64,000 nt of DNA from Rothia sp. P100 (GTDB lineage: Bacteria > Actinomycetota > Actinomycetes > Actinomycetales > Micrococcaceae). The position numbers were made by a program, and so were the translations under genes. The notes under the pieces are model-generated. The model was given only the letters and a program-made list of their open reading frames with translations, did no database searches and had not been told where the DNA came from. Below are positions 1 through 9,943 of this stretch, in pieces. Numbering within the stretch: the stretch's first letter is position 1; every line of letters starts with the position of its first letter. The stretch is from the NCBI RefSeq assembly GCF_023712425.1, contig NZ_JAMAYG010000002.1, positions 186,001-250,000 on the forward strand, written 5' to 3'.

Positions 1-227
1 TTATCGTCGCCTGAAGCCGCAACTACTACATCAGCGTTCTCTGGCTTAGCGTGGCGCAGAACTGACAGCTCACAGGCATCGCCAATCACCCATTGGGCGT
101 TTTGAATCCCGCTGCGTGAAATCGCTTCAGGCTTGAGATCAATAATGGTGACATTGTGGTGGTGGGACAGCAGTTCTTTAGCGCTTGATGAGCCTACCGA
201 ACCGGCTCCGATAATAATTACTTCCAT
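1..227 (-). CDS. TrkA-family potassium uptake regulator (CeoC-like), partial
   Basis: The gene runs off the left edge, so only about 75 N-terminal residues are visible. They begin MEVIIIGAGSVG, the glycine-rich Rossmann loop of an RCK/TrkA-N domain, and continue through the acidic end of strand 2 (TIIDLK) and a GDA segment typical of NAD(H)-binding TrkA domains. Such proteins are cytosolic gating subunits of Trk/Ktr potassium channels. The ATG at 225-227 overlaps the last 10 bases of the upstream trkA-like gene, so the two are translationally coupled. The pair matches the mycobacterial ceoB-ceoC arrangement. The C-terminal TrkA_C domain is outside the window. Confidence 0.88.
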   Translation of the reverse strand, partial: MEVIIIGAGSVGSSSAKELLSHHHNVTIIDLKPEAISRSGIQNAQWVIGDACELSVLRHAKPENADVVVAASGDD

Positions 228-910
228 GAAAGATCACTTTCAGCGTCGCTGGCGGGGGGCTGGGACAGAATGCGGGCAATATCGTTGATGTCTTCAGTGC
301 CCATCATGGCATGCACTGTATCGCCCTGCTGGTAGGAGGTATCGGGGCCGGGTAAGAGGCCCTCACCGAAGCGCGTGATGTATGCGATGCGCACACCGGC
401 GAAGCGTTCAATATCGGTCAGTGCGTGGCCGGCCCAGGATTCGTGCAGGTTGAGTTCTCCCAGCAGAAGACGGCCGGATGCCTCTCTAAAGTCACCAGCC
501 ATGGCCTGCTCCGGTAGGAGGCGGCGTAGCACCTGGTCAGTAGACCAGCGCACCGCTGCCACGGTTGGAATGCCAAGACGCTGGTAAAACTCCGCGCGGT
601 TAGGGTCATAAATTCGAGCCACCACGTTTTGTACTTTGAAAGTCTCGCGGGCGACTCGGGAAGCAATGATGTTGGAATTATCCCCTGAAGAGACAGCGGC
701 AAAAGCGTAGGCCTTCTCAATGCCGGCACGTTTCAGGGTTTCGCGGTCAAACCCCACTCCGGTGACCTTCTGCCCGGCAAACTCTTTGCGCAGACGCCTG
801 AAGGAGCGGTCATCCTGGTCGATGACTGCTACCGTGTGCCCGGCGTCCTCTAAGGTATGGGCAAGCATGACGCCGACCCTGCCGGCTCCCATAATGACGA
901 AGTGGGGCAC
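218..910 (-). CDS. TrkA-family potassium uptake protein (CeoB-like)
   Basis: This 230-residue protein has a TrkA-N Rossmann domain at about residues 1-125, with the dinucleotide loop GAGRVG near the start and the strand-2 acidic motif VAVIDQD, followed by a TrkA-C ligand-binding domain at about 140-220. It should be the cytosolic NAD(H)-responsive regulator of a Trk-type potassium system. Its stop overlaps the start of a second trkA-like gene, as in ceoB-ceoC pairs, where the two proteins are thought to act together. A KimA-like carrier is transcribed divergently from the shared ~145-bp spacer. Together this makes a potassium homeostasis locus. No membrane TrkH/KtrB subunit is seen in the window. 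Confidence 0.9.
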   Translation of the reverse strand: MPHFVIMGAGRVGVMLAHTLEDAGHTVAVIDQDDRSFRRLRKEFAGQKVTGVGFDRETLKRAGIEKAYAFAAVSSGDNSNIIASRVARETFKVQNVVARIYDPNRAEFYQRLGIPTVAAVRWSTDQVLRRLLPEQAMAGDFREASGRLLLGELNLHESWAGHALTDIERFAGVRIAYITRFGEGLLPGPDTSYQQGDTVHAMMGTEDINDIARILSQPPASDAESDLSWK

Positions 911-1054
911 GTGCGCTCCTTAATCAATCGTGATGGTGACGTGTGGGCGCCAGGCCCGCTACCAGTCTACGCCTTCATCAGCTGAGGAGGACAAGCACAA
1001 AATGTGGTGTGTACGGCTGTTATTTACCGGGTGAGGCGACTACGGTTAGAGCCT

Positions 1055-3028
1055 GTGAAGACTATGAGAAGCAGGGCGTCAGTCCTGGTGCTGGGGGCAC
1101 CTATTTCAAGCAGGCAGGCTAAGGCCGGAAACCTGCCTAAACGCCGCGCCTTCCCGCTCTTTGGAGCCGATGGCGTCTCTTCTGTAGCCTACGCACCTGA
1201 TGAAATTATCCTCACCGTGCTCATCGCAGGTCAGATGGCACTTGCCTATTCCCCCTGGGTGGGGCTGGGTGTCGCAACCATTTTGATGCTGGTGATAGGA
1301 ACCTACCGCTACAACATTCAGCGGGTAGGCGAAAAGGGCGATTTCGCCCTGGTGCAGAAGAATCTGGGCACCGGATTCGCTGTACTTCTAGGAGCAGCAA
1401 TGATGGTGGACTTTGTACTCACCGTTGCTGTCTCGCTCTCTTCGGCAACCCAGTATCTTGAATCGCTTCTACCTGCGCTCTACTCGCATCAGCGCCTGGT
1501 GGCCTGCTCTCTGATTGCAGTGGTCACTCTGGTGTGTCTACGAGGCATTAATTTCATGTTTAGGGTAGCCCACTGGCCCACCTACATCTTTCTTCTTCTA
1601 CTGGGTGGGACGCTTGTGATTGGGCTGGCTGCCGATATGGCAGGAACCCTGGGCACAGCGGTATCGGCGGACTACGAAATAGCGCAGTCCACCTCCCCAG
1701 AGGAACTGGCTACAGGGGTGGGGCTTCTGGTACTACTGCTGAGAGTTTTCGCCTCGGGGTCTGTTGCAATGACCGGTGTGAACACTATTAGCAATGCCAC
1801 GCGTGCCTTTGCACGCCCGCGACCGCGCAATGCCGCTCTCACCCTCATGCTGATGGGGTCAGTAACCTCTTTGCTCCTGGTGGGGGTGCTCTACCTGACC
1901 TGGCGTACAGGCGCTATTTTTGTGCTTGATCCCGCCCAAACGCTACGGGTTGATGGGCAGAACGTTAGCTCTGACTTCCATCAAACTTCCTTGCTCCTGC
2001 AGATTTCAGATACCGTTTTCGCAGCTCATTGGGTTACCGTCCTCCTGGGGGTCTCAACCGTTGGTGTGCTGGTCGTGGCAGCCATGACCGCCTTTACAGG
2101 TTTCCCCATGCTGGCTACTGTGCTGGCGCACCGCCAGTATCTACCCGTTTACCTCTCAGCCCGTGACTCGACAGCGCTCTACGGCAATGGTGTCCTGGTG
2201 CTGGGGCTCAGCTCAATGGTACTGGTAGGCGTCGTGGGGCCAGATGTGCACACCCTGGTGCAGATGTACATTGTGGGTGCCTTCACCGCTATGCTGCTCA
2301 CCCAAGTATCAGTACTCAAGAACAGTTGGCTGGCCCAGCGGATTACCCCCGATACCAAAAAACGCAGACTTATCTGGCGCGACCTTATCATCACATCCAT
2401 TGGCGTGCTGGCATCGGGCACGGTTTTGATGGTCATTATCCTCACTAAATTCACTCACGGGGCATGGTTCTCCATGCTCCTCATTCTGTTCCTGCTAGGC
2501 CTCATGATGAAAATTAATAAGCACTACCAGCGCGTAGATCGCCAATTAGCCCTGCCGCAAACGGAGGCCGAGCTAGCTGAAGCTCGGGCTCTGCCCTCCC
2601 GCGTCCACGCCCTGATTTATGTTGAGCGGGTGCGTAAGCCAGTATTGCGGGCGGTCTCTTACGCACGCGCTACTCGGCCCTCATCCATCGAAGCGTTGGT
2701 GGTCAATATTGACGAAGAGCGCACGCGTCAGAATATCGATGCTTGGCAACAGCTGGGCCTGCCGCTGGACCTCACTGTGCTGGACGCGCCCTACCGCAAC
2801 CCAGTGGACGCCGTCATGGACTATGTGCACCGCTCGCGCCAGAAATCACCGCGTGATGTTCTGGTGATTTACCTCCCCGAGTACGTCGTTTCACGATGGT
2901 GGGAGGGTATCTTTCACCGTCGCACCGTGCACCGTCTCAAAGCGCAGCTACGTCACGAGCCCGGAGTGGTGGTTGCCTCAGTGCCCTGGCAAATAGAAAA
3001 GGGATCACCGGCTACTTCTTCACAGTAA
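1055..3028 (+). CDS. APC-superfamily permease, KimA/YdaO-like potassium transporter candidate
   Basis: A large integral membrane protein with about 12 transmembrane segments in residues ~40-500 and a soluble C-terminal tail of ~150 residues. Features I associate with KimA (YdaO) potassium/proton symporters are visible: SSVAYAPDEI near the N-terminus, LTVAVSLSSAT in the third helix region, a SNATRAFARPRPRNA loop, HYQRVDRQ after the last helix, and a tail ending with RWWEGIFHRRTVHRL and VASVPW. In Bacillus the tail of KimA binds cyclic di-AMP. It is commonly annotated only as an amino-acid permease, but divergent paired trkA genes favour potassium. GTG 1055 is chosen; ATG 1064 and ATG 1004 are in frame, and 1004 would add an unlikely basic extension. 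Substrate is an inference. Confidence 0.8.
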   Translation: MKTMRSRASVLVLGAPISSRQAKAGNLPKRRAFPLFGADGVSSVAYAPDEIILTVLIAGQMALAYSPWVGLGVATILMLVIGTYRYNIQRVGEKGDFALVQKNLGTGFAVLLGAAMMVDFVLTVAVSLSSATQYLESLLPALYSHQRLVACSLIAVVTLVCLRGINFMFRVAHWPTYIFLLLLGGTLVIGLAADMAGTLGTAVSADYEIAQSTSPEELATGVGLLVLLLRVFASGSVAMTGVNTISNATRAFARPRPRNAALTLMLMGSVTSLLLVGVLYLTWRTGAIFVLDPAQTLRVDGQNVSSDFHQTSLLLQISDTVFAAHWVTVLLGVSTVGVLVVAAMTAFTGFPMLATVLAHRQYLPVYLSARDSTALYGNGVLVLGLSSMVLVGVVGPDVHTLVQMYIVGAFTAMLLTQVSVLKNSWLAQRITPDTKKRRLIWRDLIITSIGVLASGTVLMVIILTKFTHGAWFSMLLILFLLGLMMKINKHYQRVDRQLALPQTEAELAEARALPSRVHALIYVERVRKPVLRAVSYARATRPSSIEALVVNIDEERTRQNIDAWQQLGLPLDLTVLDAPYRNPVDAVMDYVHRSRQKSPRDVLVIYLPEYVVSRWWEGIFHRRTVHRLKAQLRHEPGVVVASVPWQIEKGSPATSSQ

Positions 3029-3079
3029 GCTAGAGAAGAAGAACCGACCGCCCCTCCATCAACTGCATTGAGAGATACC

Positions 3080-4570
3080 GTGACTGAACAGACCCAGCAA
3101 AACCAAGCACCCGAGTTTGAGGTGGGGCAACTCGTGGAAGTAACTCCCGAACGCGCTGCTCACGGTGGCGCTTTCGTTGCCCGCGTCGATGGGCGAGTGG
3201 TCTTTGTACGCCACGGCCTGGTGGGCGAAACCGCTACCGCCCGTATCACCGGACGAGGCCCTAAGGGGCGCTTCTTTTTCGCTGATGTAGTGAACGTAGA
3301 TGTTCCAGCAATTGCGCGCCGCCCGCACCCCTGGTCTGCGGCAGATTCCCTGGCTCACGCTCACCCTCTGGGCGGTATGGAGTACGGGCATATCGTGCCC
3401 ACTGTGCAGCGCCGCTACAAAAAACAAGTGGTGGCCGAACAGCTGGCCCGGCTGGGCGGCGTACCAGCTGAACATCCCATGCTCACCGATTTGCCCATTC
3501 ATGCCCTCCCAGAGGCTCCCGGCGCTACCGGTGAGGGGCTGAACTGGCGCACCCGAGCCCACTTCACCGTGGAGCGCGCCACCGGAAAAATTGCTATGTT
3601 CCCCCATAACTCCGGCACTCCCGTGCCTGTTGATTCCTTCCCTCTGGTCGATTCCCGCATCGAATCACTGGGCCTGGGCGAACTGACTTTCACCGGCGTT
3701 AAGCGTCTGGATGTCGCTGTTTCTGCCACGGACATGCTGGCCTTAGTTTTTACCGTTCCAGCCTCCCAGAACATGGTTGAGGTCGCTGATGCTGTCGAAG
3801 CCACTTGCCAGGAGGCTTGGGGCAATATTGAAGACCGCCTTATCACCCTCATTTTTACCGCGGAAAAGCAGGCTGGACGCCGCCGCGGTGCTAAACCCGC
3901 TGACATCGTGCGCGGTGCTGGCAACGCCGCCCTGCTAGAAACTGCTACCGTTTATGCCCAAGATTTCTACTGGAACGTAGCCGCTAACGGCTTCTGGCAG
4001 ATTCACCGCTTTGCCCCCGAGATTCTGGGCAACGCCGTGCTTGATATGGCGCGTTTGCGCAAGGGCCAGACTGTCTACGACCTCTACTCCGGTGCCGGTC
4101 TTTTCACCGCCATCGTAGCCGACGCTGTGGGGGACCGCGGCACCGTCCTTTCGGTGGAAGGCTCCCCGGTTACCAGCAAAAATGCCGCTGATAACTTTGC
4201 GGAGGACGGGTCCTCACGCACCCACCGCTCCGAACGCACCACTGTGCGTGTTGAGCGCGGTGATGTTTCCCGCGTCCTTACCGGGGTCACCGCAGAGGTA
4301 AAAGCCGGCAGGTTCCCTGCCCCTGATGTCGTCATCGCTGACCCCTCACGCGAAGGTTGCGGCAAAACCGTGATGCAACAAATTGCTGATCTGAACCCAC
4401 CCACCGTGGTCTACGTTGCCTGCGACCCGGCAGCCCTGGGTAGAGATACTGCTTATCTGCGGGCATCTGGCTACCGCCTCATGCGGGTGGAAGCCTTCGA
4501 TATGTACCCGAACACCCACCACGTGGAAACCCTGGCAGTCTTCACCAAGTACTCAGGCAGCCAGCGGTAG
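3080..4570 (+). CDS. Class I SAM-dependent RNA methyltransferase, TrmA/RumA family
   Basis: About 496 residues. The N-terminus is a TRAM-type beta-barrel (about residues 10-70: GQLVEVTPERAAHGGAFVARVDG, RNA binding) and the C-terminal half is a Rossmann methyltransferase with SAM motif VYDLYSGAGLFTA, the catalytic-cysteine segment VVYVACDPAALGRD, and the end motif FDMYPNTHHVETLAVF. This family makes 5-methyluridine in tRNA or rRNA. The four cysteines of the RumA iron-sulfur cluster are not evident. It follows the KimA-like gene by ~50 bp and is probably co-transcribed; the same order is known in mycobacteria (Rv2690c-Rv2689c). GTG 3080 is preferred over an in-frame TTG at 3068. Which RNA it methylates cannot be told from sequence. 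Confidence 0.88.
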   Translation: MTEQTQQNQAPEFEVGQLVEVTPERAAHGGAFVARVDGRVVFVRHGLVGETATARITGRGPKGRFFFADVVNVDVPAIARRPHPWSAADSLAHAHPLGGMEYGHIVPTVQRRYKKQVVAEQLARLGGVPAEHPMLTDLPIHALPEAPGATGEGLNWRTRAHFTVERATGKIAMFPHNSGTPVPVDSFPLVDSRIESLGLGELTFTGVKRLDVAVSATDMLALVFTVPASQNMVEVADAVEATCQEAWGNIEDRLITLIFTAEKQAGRRRGAKPADIVRGAGNAALLETATVYAQDFYWNVAANGFWQIHRFAPEILGNAVLDMARLRKGQTVYDLYSGAGLFTAIVADAVGDRGTVLSVEGSPVTSKNAADNFAEDGSSRTHRSERTTVRVERGDVSRVLTGVTAEVKAGRFPAPDVVIADPSREGCGKTVMQQIADLNPPTVVYVACDPAALGRDTAYLRASGYRLMRVEAFDMYPNTHHVETLAVFTKYSGSQR

Positions 4571-4572
4571 AA

Positions 4573-4590
4573 CAAACCCGCAAGGGTTTG
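4573..4590 (+). terminator. Short hairpin after the RNA methyltransferase gene
   Basis: A perfect 7-bp stem CAAACCC / GGGTTTG closes a GCAA tetraloop directly after the stop codon. No T run follows, so this is only a possible terminator or mRNA 3'-end stabiliser. Confidence 0.35.
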
Positions 4591-4950
4591 CTCACCGGCT
4601 ATCAATAAGTTGCCTACCGGCGCTCCCTCCCCACTTCCTCTGAACTTGTTACTGAGGAATGGACGCGCACACGTCATAAAATTGCAACATAATTAGGTCA
4701 TGTTTTTCTTTCCGAAGCTGCAATCGTGCGGCGGGAGTGCATACTATATCGAATGCTGGTCTTAGCTATCTGAAATAAAGACTGTGTCCTGACCTGAAAA
4801 TATGTGAATAAGGTGACACGGGGTACACTGGTTTCGATAGCTTAGCGTCAGAGTGTCCCTTAAGTGTGCATCACACACGGGCCGGCATCGCAGCCGGTTG
4901 GCACCGGGCGGTAGGCGAAGATGAAGACAGTGTCGAGAGGAGTCCCACAT
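4591..4950 (+). promoter_or_regulatory. acnA upstream region with candidate promoter and ~115-nt leader
   Basis: The ~360 bases between the methyltransferase and aconitase genes contain no convincing gene. A TACACT (4824-4829) is a plausible -10 element; no good -35 match is obvious. The resulting leader (about 4837-4950) is G+C-rich and has a self-complementary GCCGGC...GCCGG segment near 4882-4902. A strong ribosome-binding sequence GAGAGGAG lies at about 4934-4941. I see no known riboswitch. Confidence 0.35.
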
Positions 4951-7626
4951 ATGAGCACTGTGGATAGCTTCGGTTCAAAGGGCGTTTTGAACGTCAACGG
5001 AACCGAGTATGAAATTTTCCGTCTAAAGGCAGTTGACGGCTCGCAGAAGCTGCCTTATTCACTCAAGGTTTTGCTTGAGAACCTACTGCGCACCGAAGAC
5101 GGTGCCAACATTACCGAGGGCCACATTAAGGCACTTGCTAACTGGGACGCATCGGCTGAACCCGATACTGAAATCCAGTTCACCCCTGCGCGCGTTATTA
5201 TGCAGGACTTCACCGGTGTTCCCTGTGTGGTTGACCTTGCTACCATGCGTGAGGCCGTGAAGGAACTGGGCGGCGATCCCTCAAAGATTAACCCCCTGGC
5301 ACCTGCTGAACTGGTCATTGACCACTCCGTTCAGATTGATAGCTTCGGTACTTCAGATGCGATCACCCGCAACATGGACATCGAATACCAGCGCAATGGC
5401 GAACGCTACAAGTTCCTGCGCTGGGGTCAGACCGCCTTTGACGACTTCAAGGTGGTTCCCCCGGGCATGGGCATCGTGCACCAGGTCAACATTGAATACC
5501 TGGCACGCACCATCATGGCCCGCGAGGTTGACGGCGTGTTGCGCGCCTACCCCGATACCGTGGTAGGTACTGACTCCCACACCACCATGGTTAATGGCCT
5601 GGGTGTTCTGGGCTGGGGCGTTGGCGGCATTGAGGCCGAGGCAGCTATGCTGGGCCAGCCCGTTTCCATGCTGATTCCCCGCGTGGTTGGCTTCAAGCTC
5701 ACCGGCACCATCCCCTCCGGCGCTACCGCAACCGACGTGGTGCTTACCATCACCGAAATGTTGCGTGAGCACGGCGTTGTGGGCAAGTTCGTTGAATTCT
5801 ACGGCGAGGGTGTAGGCCAGGTGCCCCTGGCAAACCGCGCAACCATCGGTAACATGAGCCCCGAATTCGGCTCAACCGCTGCCATGTTCCCCATCGACGA
5901 AAACACCCTTGAATACCTGCGCCTGACCGGCCGTAGCGAAGATCAGGTTGCTCTGGTGGAGGCTTACACCAAGGAACAGGGCCTCTGGCACGACCCCAAG
6001 GCCGAGGTTGAATACTCCGAGTACCTAGAACTCGACCTGTCCACCGTGGTTCCCTCCATTGCTGGTCCCAAGCGTCCTCAGGACCGCATCCAGGTATCTG
6101 ACGCCAAGAAGCAGTTCGCTTCAGACATCAAGAACTACGGCGAAGCCGGCAAGTCCGCATCCGTCTCCATGGCAGATGGTCGCGAGTTTGAGTTGAAGAA
6201 TGGCGCGGTCTCCATCGCATCCATCACCTCCTGTACCAACACCTCCAACCCTTCCGTGATGATGGCAGCGGGCGTGCTGGCACGCAACGCAGCAGCCAAG
6301 GGTCTGACCTCCAAGCCCTGGGTGAAGACCTCCATCGCACCGGGTTCAAAGGTTGTTACCGACTACTACGAAAAGTCGGGACTGCTGCCTGACCTCGAAG
6401 CCTTGGGCTTTTACGTCGTAGGCTACGGTTGCGCTACCTGTATCGGTAACTCCGGCCCGCTGGAGCCCGAGATTTCAGATGCTATCCAGGACAACGACCT
6501 CTCCGTGACCGCCGTTCTCTCCGGCAACCGTAACTTCGAAGGTCGTATCTCACCGGACGTCAAGATGAACTACCTGGCCTCCCCGCCCCTGGTCATCGCC
6601 TACGCTTTGGCCGGCACCATGGACTTCGATTTCGAGAAGGACGCTCTGGGCACCGATGCCGATGGTAACGACGTTTACCTGCGCGACATCTGGCCCGATC
6701 CCGCTGAGGTTCAGAAGATCATCGACGAGTCCCTGGACACCGCGATGTACAACAAGGAATACAGCACCATCTTTGACGGTGACGAGCGCTGGAAGGCCCT
6801 GGACACCCCCACCGGCAACACCTTCGAGTGGGATGCTCAGTCCACCTACGTGCGCAAGCCTCCTTACTTCGAGGGTATGAGCATGGACATCACCCCCGTG
6901 GAAGACATCAAGGGCGCTCGCGTACTGCTCAAGCTGGGCGATTCGGTGACCACTGACCACATTTCACCTGCTGGTTCTTTCAAGTCAGACACCCCTGCTG
7001 GTAAGTACCTGATTGAGAACGGTGTGCAGCGCAAGGACTTCAACTCCTACGGTTCACGTCGTGGTAACCACGAGGTCATGATTCGCGGTACCTTCGCGAA
7101 CATCCGCATCAAAAACCAGTTGCTGGACGGCGTTGAGGGCGGTTACACCCGCGACTTTACCGCTGGCGGCGAGCAGGCAACTGTTTACGATGCATCTCAG
7201 AACTACCAGGCTGCTGGCATCCCGCTGGTCGTTTTGGGCGGTAAGGAATACGGCACCGGCTCATCCCGTGACTGGGCAGCGAAGGGTACCACCCTATTGG
7301 GCGTCAAGGCTGTTATTGCTGAGAGCTTCGAACGCATCCACCGTTCAAACCTGATCGGTATGGGTGTTGTTCCCCTGCAGTTCCCCGCCGGTGAATCACA
7401 TGAATCACTGGGCCTGACCGGTACCGAAACCTTCGATATCACCGGGCTGACCGAACTCAATGAGGGCACCACCCCCAAGACCCTGAAGGTCACTGCCACC
7501 GCAGAAGACGGCAAGGTCACCGAGTTCGATGCTGTAGTACGCATCGACACCCCGGGTGAAGCTGACTACTACCGCAACGGCGGCATCCTGCAGTACGTAC
7601 TGCGCAACCTGGTCCGCGGCTCCTAG
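4951..7626 (+). CDS. acnA: Aconitate hydratase A
   Basis: At 891 residues this is a full-length aconitase of the AcnA/IRP type, converting citrate to isocitrate through cis-aconitate with a [4Fe-4S] cluster. The cluster cysteines are visible in [11 protein letters not shown] and [14 protein letters not shown]. The swivel domain contains [10 protein letters not shown] and the substrate-binding [15 protein letters not shown] 4951 is chosen because GAGAGGAG lies just upstream; an in-frame ATG at 4921 would add ten residues that do not fit the family. It stands alone between its own leader and a strong terminator, and serves the TCA cycle together with sdhCAB further along. Confidence 0.97.
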   Translation: MSTVDSFGSKGVLNVNGTEYEIFRLKAVDGSQKLPYSLKVLLENLLRTEDGANITEGHIKALANWDASAEPDTEIQFTPARVIMQDFTGVPCVVDLATMREAVKELGGDPSKINPLAPAELVIDHSVQIDSFGTSDAITRNMDIEYQRNGERYKFLRWGQTAFDDFKVVPPGMGIVHQVNIEYLARTIMAREVDGVLRAYPDTVVGTDSHTTMVNGLGVLGWGVGGIEAEAAMLGQPVSMLIPRVVGFKLTGTIPSGATATDVVLTITEMLREHGVVGKFVEFYGEGVGQVPLANRATIGNMSPEFGSTAAMFPIDENTLEYLRLTGRSEDQVALVEAYTKEQGLWHDPKAEVEYSEYLELDLSTVVPSIAGPKRPQDRIQVSDAKKQFASDIKNYGEAGKSASVSMADGREFELKNGAVSIASITSCTNTSNPSVMMAAGVLARNAAAKGLTSKPWVKTSIAPGSKVVTDYYEKSGLLPDLEALGFYVVGYGCATCIGNSGPLEPEISDAIQDNDLSVTAVLSGNRNFEGRISPDVKMNYLASPPLVIAYALAGTMDFDFEKDALGTDADGNDVYLRDIWPDPAEVQKIIDESLDTAMYNKEYSTIFDGDERWKALDTPTGNTFEWDAQSTYVRKPPYFEGMSMDITPVEDIKGARVLLKLGDSVTTDHISPAGSFKSDTPAGKYLIENGVQRKDFNSYGSRRGNHEVMIRGTFANIRIKNQLLDGVEGGYTRDFTAGGEQATVYDASQNYQAAGIPLVVLGGKEYGTGSSRDWAAKGTTLLGVKAVIAESFERIHRSNLIGMGVVPLQFPAGESHESLGLTGTETFDITGLTELNEGTTPKTLKVTATAEDGKVTEFDAVVRIDTPGEADYYRNGGILQYVLRNLVRGS

Positions 7627-7643
7627 TAGCTCGCTGATTAGCT

Positions 7644-7689
7644 CATAGACCGGTGGCCCCCATCATCTGATGGGGGCCACCGGTCTATG
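7644..7689. terminator. Strong bidirectional terminator between acnA and mug
   Basis: A nearly perfect inverted repeat with 22-base arms (7644-7665 and 7668-7689), rich in G/C (GGTGGCCCCCATC), lies between two convergent genes. On the plus strand TTTT follows at 7690-7693. The two-base centre means the tip must open into a loop. It can serve both genes. Confidence 0.85.
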
Positions 7690-7713
7690 TTTTCAGGGTC
7701 AGGACCACCGGTT

Positions 7714-8331
7714 TTAGCTCCGGGTAGTCTCCCACACACGGCGCCATGTATCAGCCAATGAATCAACGGTTTCGTGGGCGTTGAGCCCGCTGGGCTGAGG
7801 CACCACCCACAGCTGAGTAGCCGGGTTCCACCCCTCAATCTGAGAAGTATCTTGCTGCCCCACCTTCGCCTTCCTGTCGCTGAAAGCCTCCCTGTAGGCG
7901 GTGATACCGACGACGGCTACTGTTTGGGGCGTGTAGGTGTGGGTGAGCTTTATCAGCCGGGGGAGGGCATCCTGAAGCTCTTGGCGGGTCAACTCATCGG
8001 CTCGCGCTGTAGCTCGACCGACCAGGTTGGTGATGCCGATGCCCAGCGCGGCAAGCTGAGCTTCAACCTCATCACTGAGCCCGCGGGAAGCGTCCACCCT
8101 AGGGGTCACGATGCCAGCACGGTCCAATGAAGGCCAGAACCTGTTACCGGGAAATGCAAAAGGTGCATTGACTGCCGCCGTCCATAGGCCCGGGTTGATG
8201 CCCACAATCAGCAGGCGCAGGGCAGTGCCGGGCAACGGAAGCCTGTCATCAAGGCTACCGTTGATAAATCCTGCTAGTTGATCACGGGTGGGACGTTCGC
8301 CATTAAGAGGTGAGGGGTGTTCTGTGCTCAT
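7714..8331 (-). CDS. mug: Mismatch-specific (G:U/G:T) uracil-DNA glycosylase, MUG family
   Basis: The 205-residue protein has the MUG/TDG hallmarks: active-site motif GINPG at about residue 46-50 and the second conserved loop PQPSGLNAH near residue 175. Family members remove uracil or thymine opposite guanine in base excision repair. The ATG at 8331 is the natural start. The gene is convergent with acnA and follows the symporter gene on the same strand, but a hairpin at 8350-8384 separates them. Confidence 0.9.
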   Translation of the reverse strand: MSTEHPSPLNGERPTRDQLAGFINGSLDDRLPLPGTALRLLIVGINPGLWTAAVNAPFAFPGNRFWPSLDRAGIVTPRVDASRGLSDEVEAQLAALGIGITNLVGRATARADELTRQELQDALPRLIKLTHTYTPQTVAVVGITAYREAFSDRKAKVGQQDTSQIEGWNPATQLWVVPQPSGLNAHETVDSLADTWRRVWETTRS

Positions 8332-8349
8332 ATACTCACCCTAAACCAC

Positions 8350-8384
8350 AGCGCCCCCGCTCACAGAAAGTAAGCGGGGGCGCT
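8350..8384 (-). terminator. Hairpin terminator after the alanine/glycine symporter gene
   Basis: Perfect 12-bp stem AGCGCCCCCGCT / AGCGGGGGCGCT with an 11-base loop. In the minus direction a short T-rich stretch (GTGGTTTAG) follows. It sits between the symporter gene and mug. Confidence 0.7.
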
Positions 8385-8413
8385 GATATCAGGAACGTAC
8401 TAAGGAGTGAGCG

Positions 8414-9943
8414 CTACTTGTTTTGAACCGGGATTGCTCCGGTCTTCACGTCGTAGTAGTTCTCCCAGAAGTCTGCGTTCTTGATGCCCAGGGGACGGGG
8501 GTCAAACATGGGGTCCAGACCCTGCTTCTTCTGCTGTTCGTAGTCACGCAGAACCTGCAGGGCAGGCTTCTGAATCACCAGGATGCCCAAAATGTTGAGC
8601 CAAGCCATGAGACCCACCCCGATGTCGCCTAACGCCCAGGCAGAGCCTGAGGAGGACACACAACCCAGTACAGTTGCTACAAGAATGAGAAGTTGCAAGC
8701 AACGGAGCAGGACGTTGGATGCAACCTGGTTGTTGAGGTTGCGGGTGAGGTAACGCAGGTTGGTTTCTGCCATGTAGTAATAGGCAATAATTGTGGTGAA
8801 GGCGAAGAAAGCCAGTGAGATAGCAATGAAGATGGGGCCAGCGCCAGGGATGAAAGTGTCAAAAGCGTTCTGTGCGAAAGCGGGACCAACGGTAACGTTT
8901 TCTGCCAGGCCGCCCGAGCCTTCAGCTAGTACCGGTGATTCAATTGAGCCACCCTCGTAGACGCGGTACATACCGGTCGACAGAATGAGGAATGCTGTTG
9001 CTGAACAAACAAAGAGAGTGTCAATGTAGACCGCCATAGCCTGAACGAAGCCCTGAGCGGCGGGATGCTTGACCTCAGCTGCTGCAGCTGCGTGAGGGCC
9101 GGTGCCCTGGCCAGCTTCGTTGGAGTAGATGCCGCGCTTGACGCCCCACTCAATAGCGGTGCCGACGATAGCGCCGAAAGTAGCGTTTAGACCAAATGCT
9201 GAGGTGAAAATCAGGTTGATGACATCACCGAGCATATCGATATTGACGAAGGCTACAACCATGGCCAGAATGATGTACACGATAGCCATGACGGGCACTA
9301 CTACCGAGGCAAAGGTAGCAATACGCTTGACGCCACCGACCACAATGAAAGCCAGCAGGATGGTGATGCCGGTAGCTGCCATCCAGGGGTGAACGGACGG
9401 GAAGGCACCTTCCATTGAAGTTGCAATACCGTTAGCCTGTACACCGGGGAGGAAGAAACCACAGGCAAGAACCGTGGCGAAAGCAAAGATTGATGCGTAG
9501 ACCTTAAAAAGCCCGGCGTACTTGGTGTGCTTGTAGGCCTTCTCAAAGTAGTAGGCGGGACCACCACGGTATTCACCGGTAATCTTGTCGCGTTCTTTGA
9601 AAACCTGACCCAGGGTAGATTCGATAAAGGATGTAGATGAACCTAGGAAAGCAACCGTCCACATCCAGAAGACTGCACCGGGGCCACCAAAAGCAATAGC
9701 GGTTGCAACGCCAGCGATATTGCCGGTGCCCACGCGACCTGCAAGTGACATCGCTAGAGCCTGGAAGGAGGAGACTCCGTCTTTGGAGGATTCGCCTTTG
9801 AAAGTGCAGCGAATCATGGTGGGGATTTGCCGGATCTGCAACAACCGGGTGCGAATGGTGAAATACACACCTACTGCTAGGCAGAGATAGACAAGTACGG
9901 GAGACCAGATTATTCCGTTCACCCAGTCAATGACTGCAGTCAT
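8414..9943 (-). CDS. Alanine/glycine:cation symporter family (AGCS/AlsT) protein
   Basis: A 509-residue membrane protein with about 10-11 transmembrane helices. It starts with NGIIWSPVLVYLCLAVGVYF and carries the AGCS signatures SLAGRVGTGNIAGVATAIAFGGPGA and YSNEAGQGTGPHAAAAA, regions that bind the amino acid and sodium. Members import alanine or glycine with sodium or protons. Length is normal for the family (about 480-540). The ATG at 9943 follows a 324-bp upstream region in which I looked for a glycine riboswitch and did not recognise one. Confidence 0.92.
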   Translation of the reverse strand: MTAVIDWVNGIIWSPVLVYLCLAVGVYFTIRTRLLQIRQIPTMIRCTFKGESSKDGVSSFQALAMSLAGRVGTGNIAGVATAIAFGGPGAVFWMWTVAFLGSSTSFIESTLGQVFKERDKITGEYRGGPAYYFEKAYKHTKYAGLFKVYASIFAFATVLACGFFLPGVQANGIATSMEGAFPSVHPWMAATGITILLAFIVVGGVKRIATFASVVVPVMAIVYIILAMVVAFVNIDMLGDVINLIFTSAFGLNATFGAIVGTAIEWGVKRGIYSNEAGQGTGPHAAAAAEVKHPAAQGFVQAMAVYIDTLFVCSATAFLILSTGMYRVYEGGSIESPVLAEGSGGLAENVTVGPAFAQNAFDTFIPGAGPIFIAISLAFFAFTTIIAYYYMAETNLRYLTRNLNNQVASNVLLRCLQLLILVATVLGCVSSSGSAWALGDIGVGLMAWLNILGILVIQKPALQVLRDYEQQKKQGLDPMFDPRPLGIKNADFWENYYDVKTGAIPVQNK

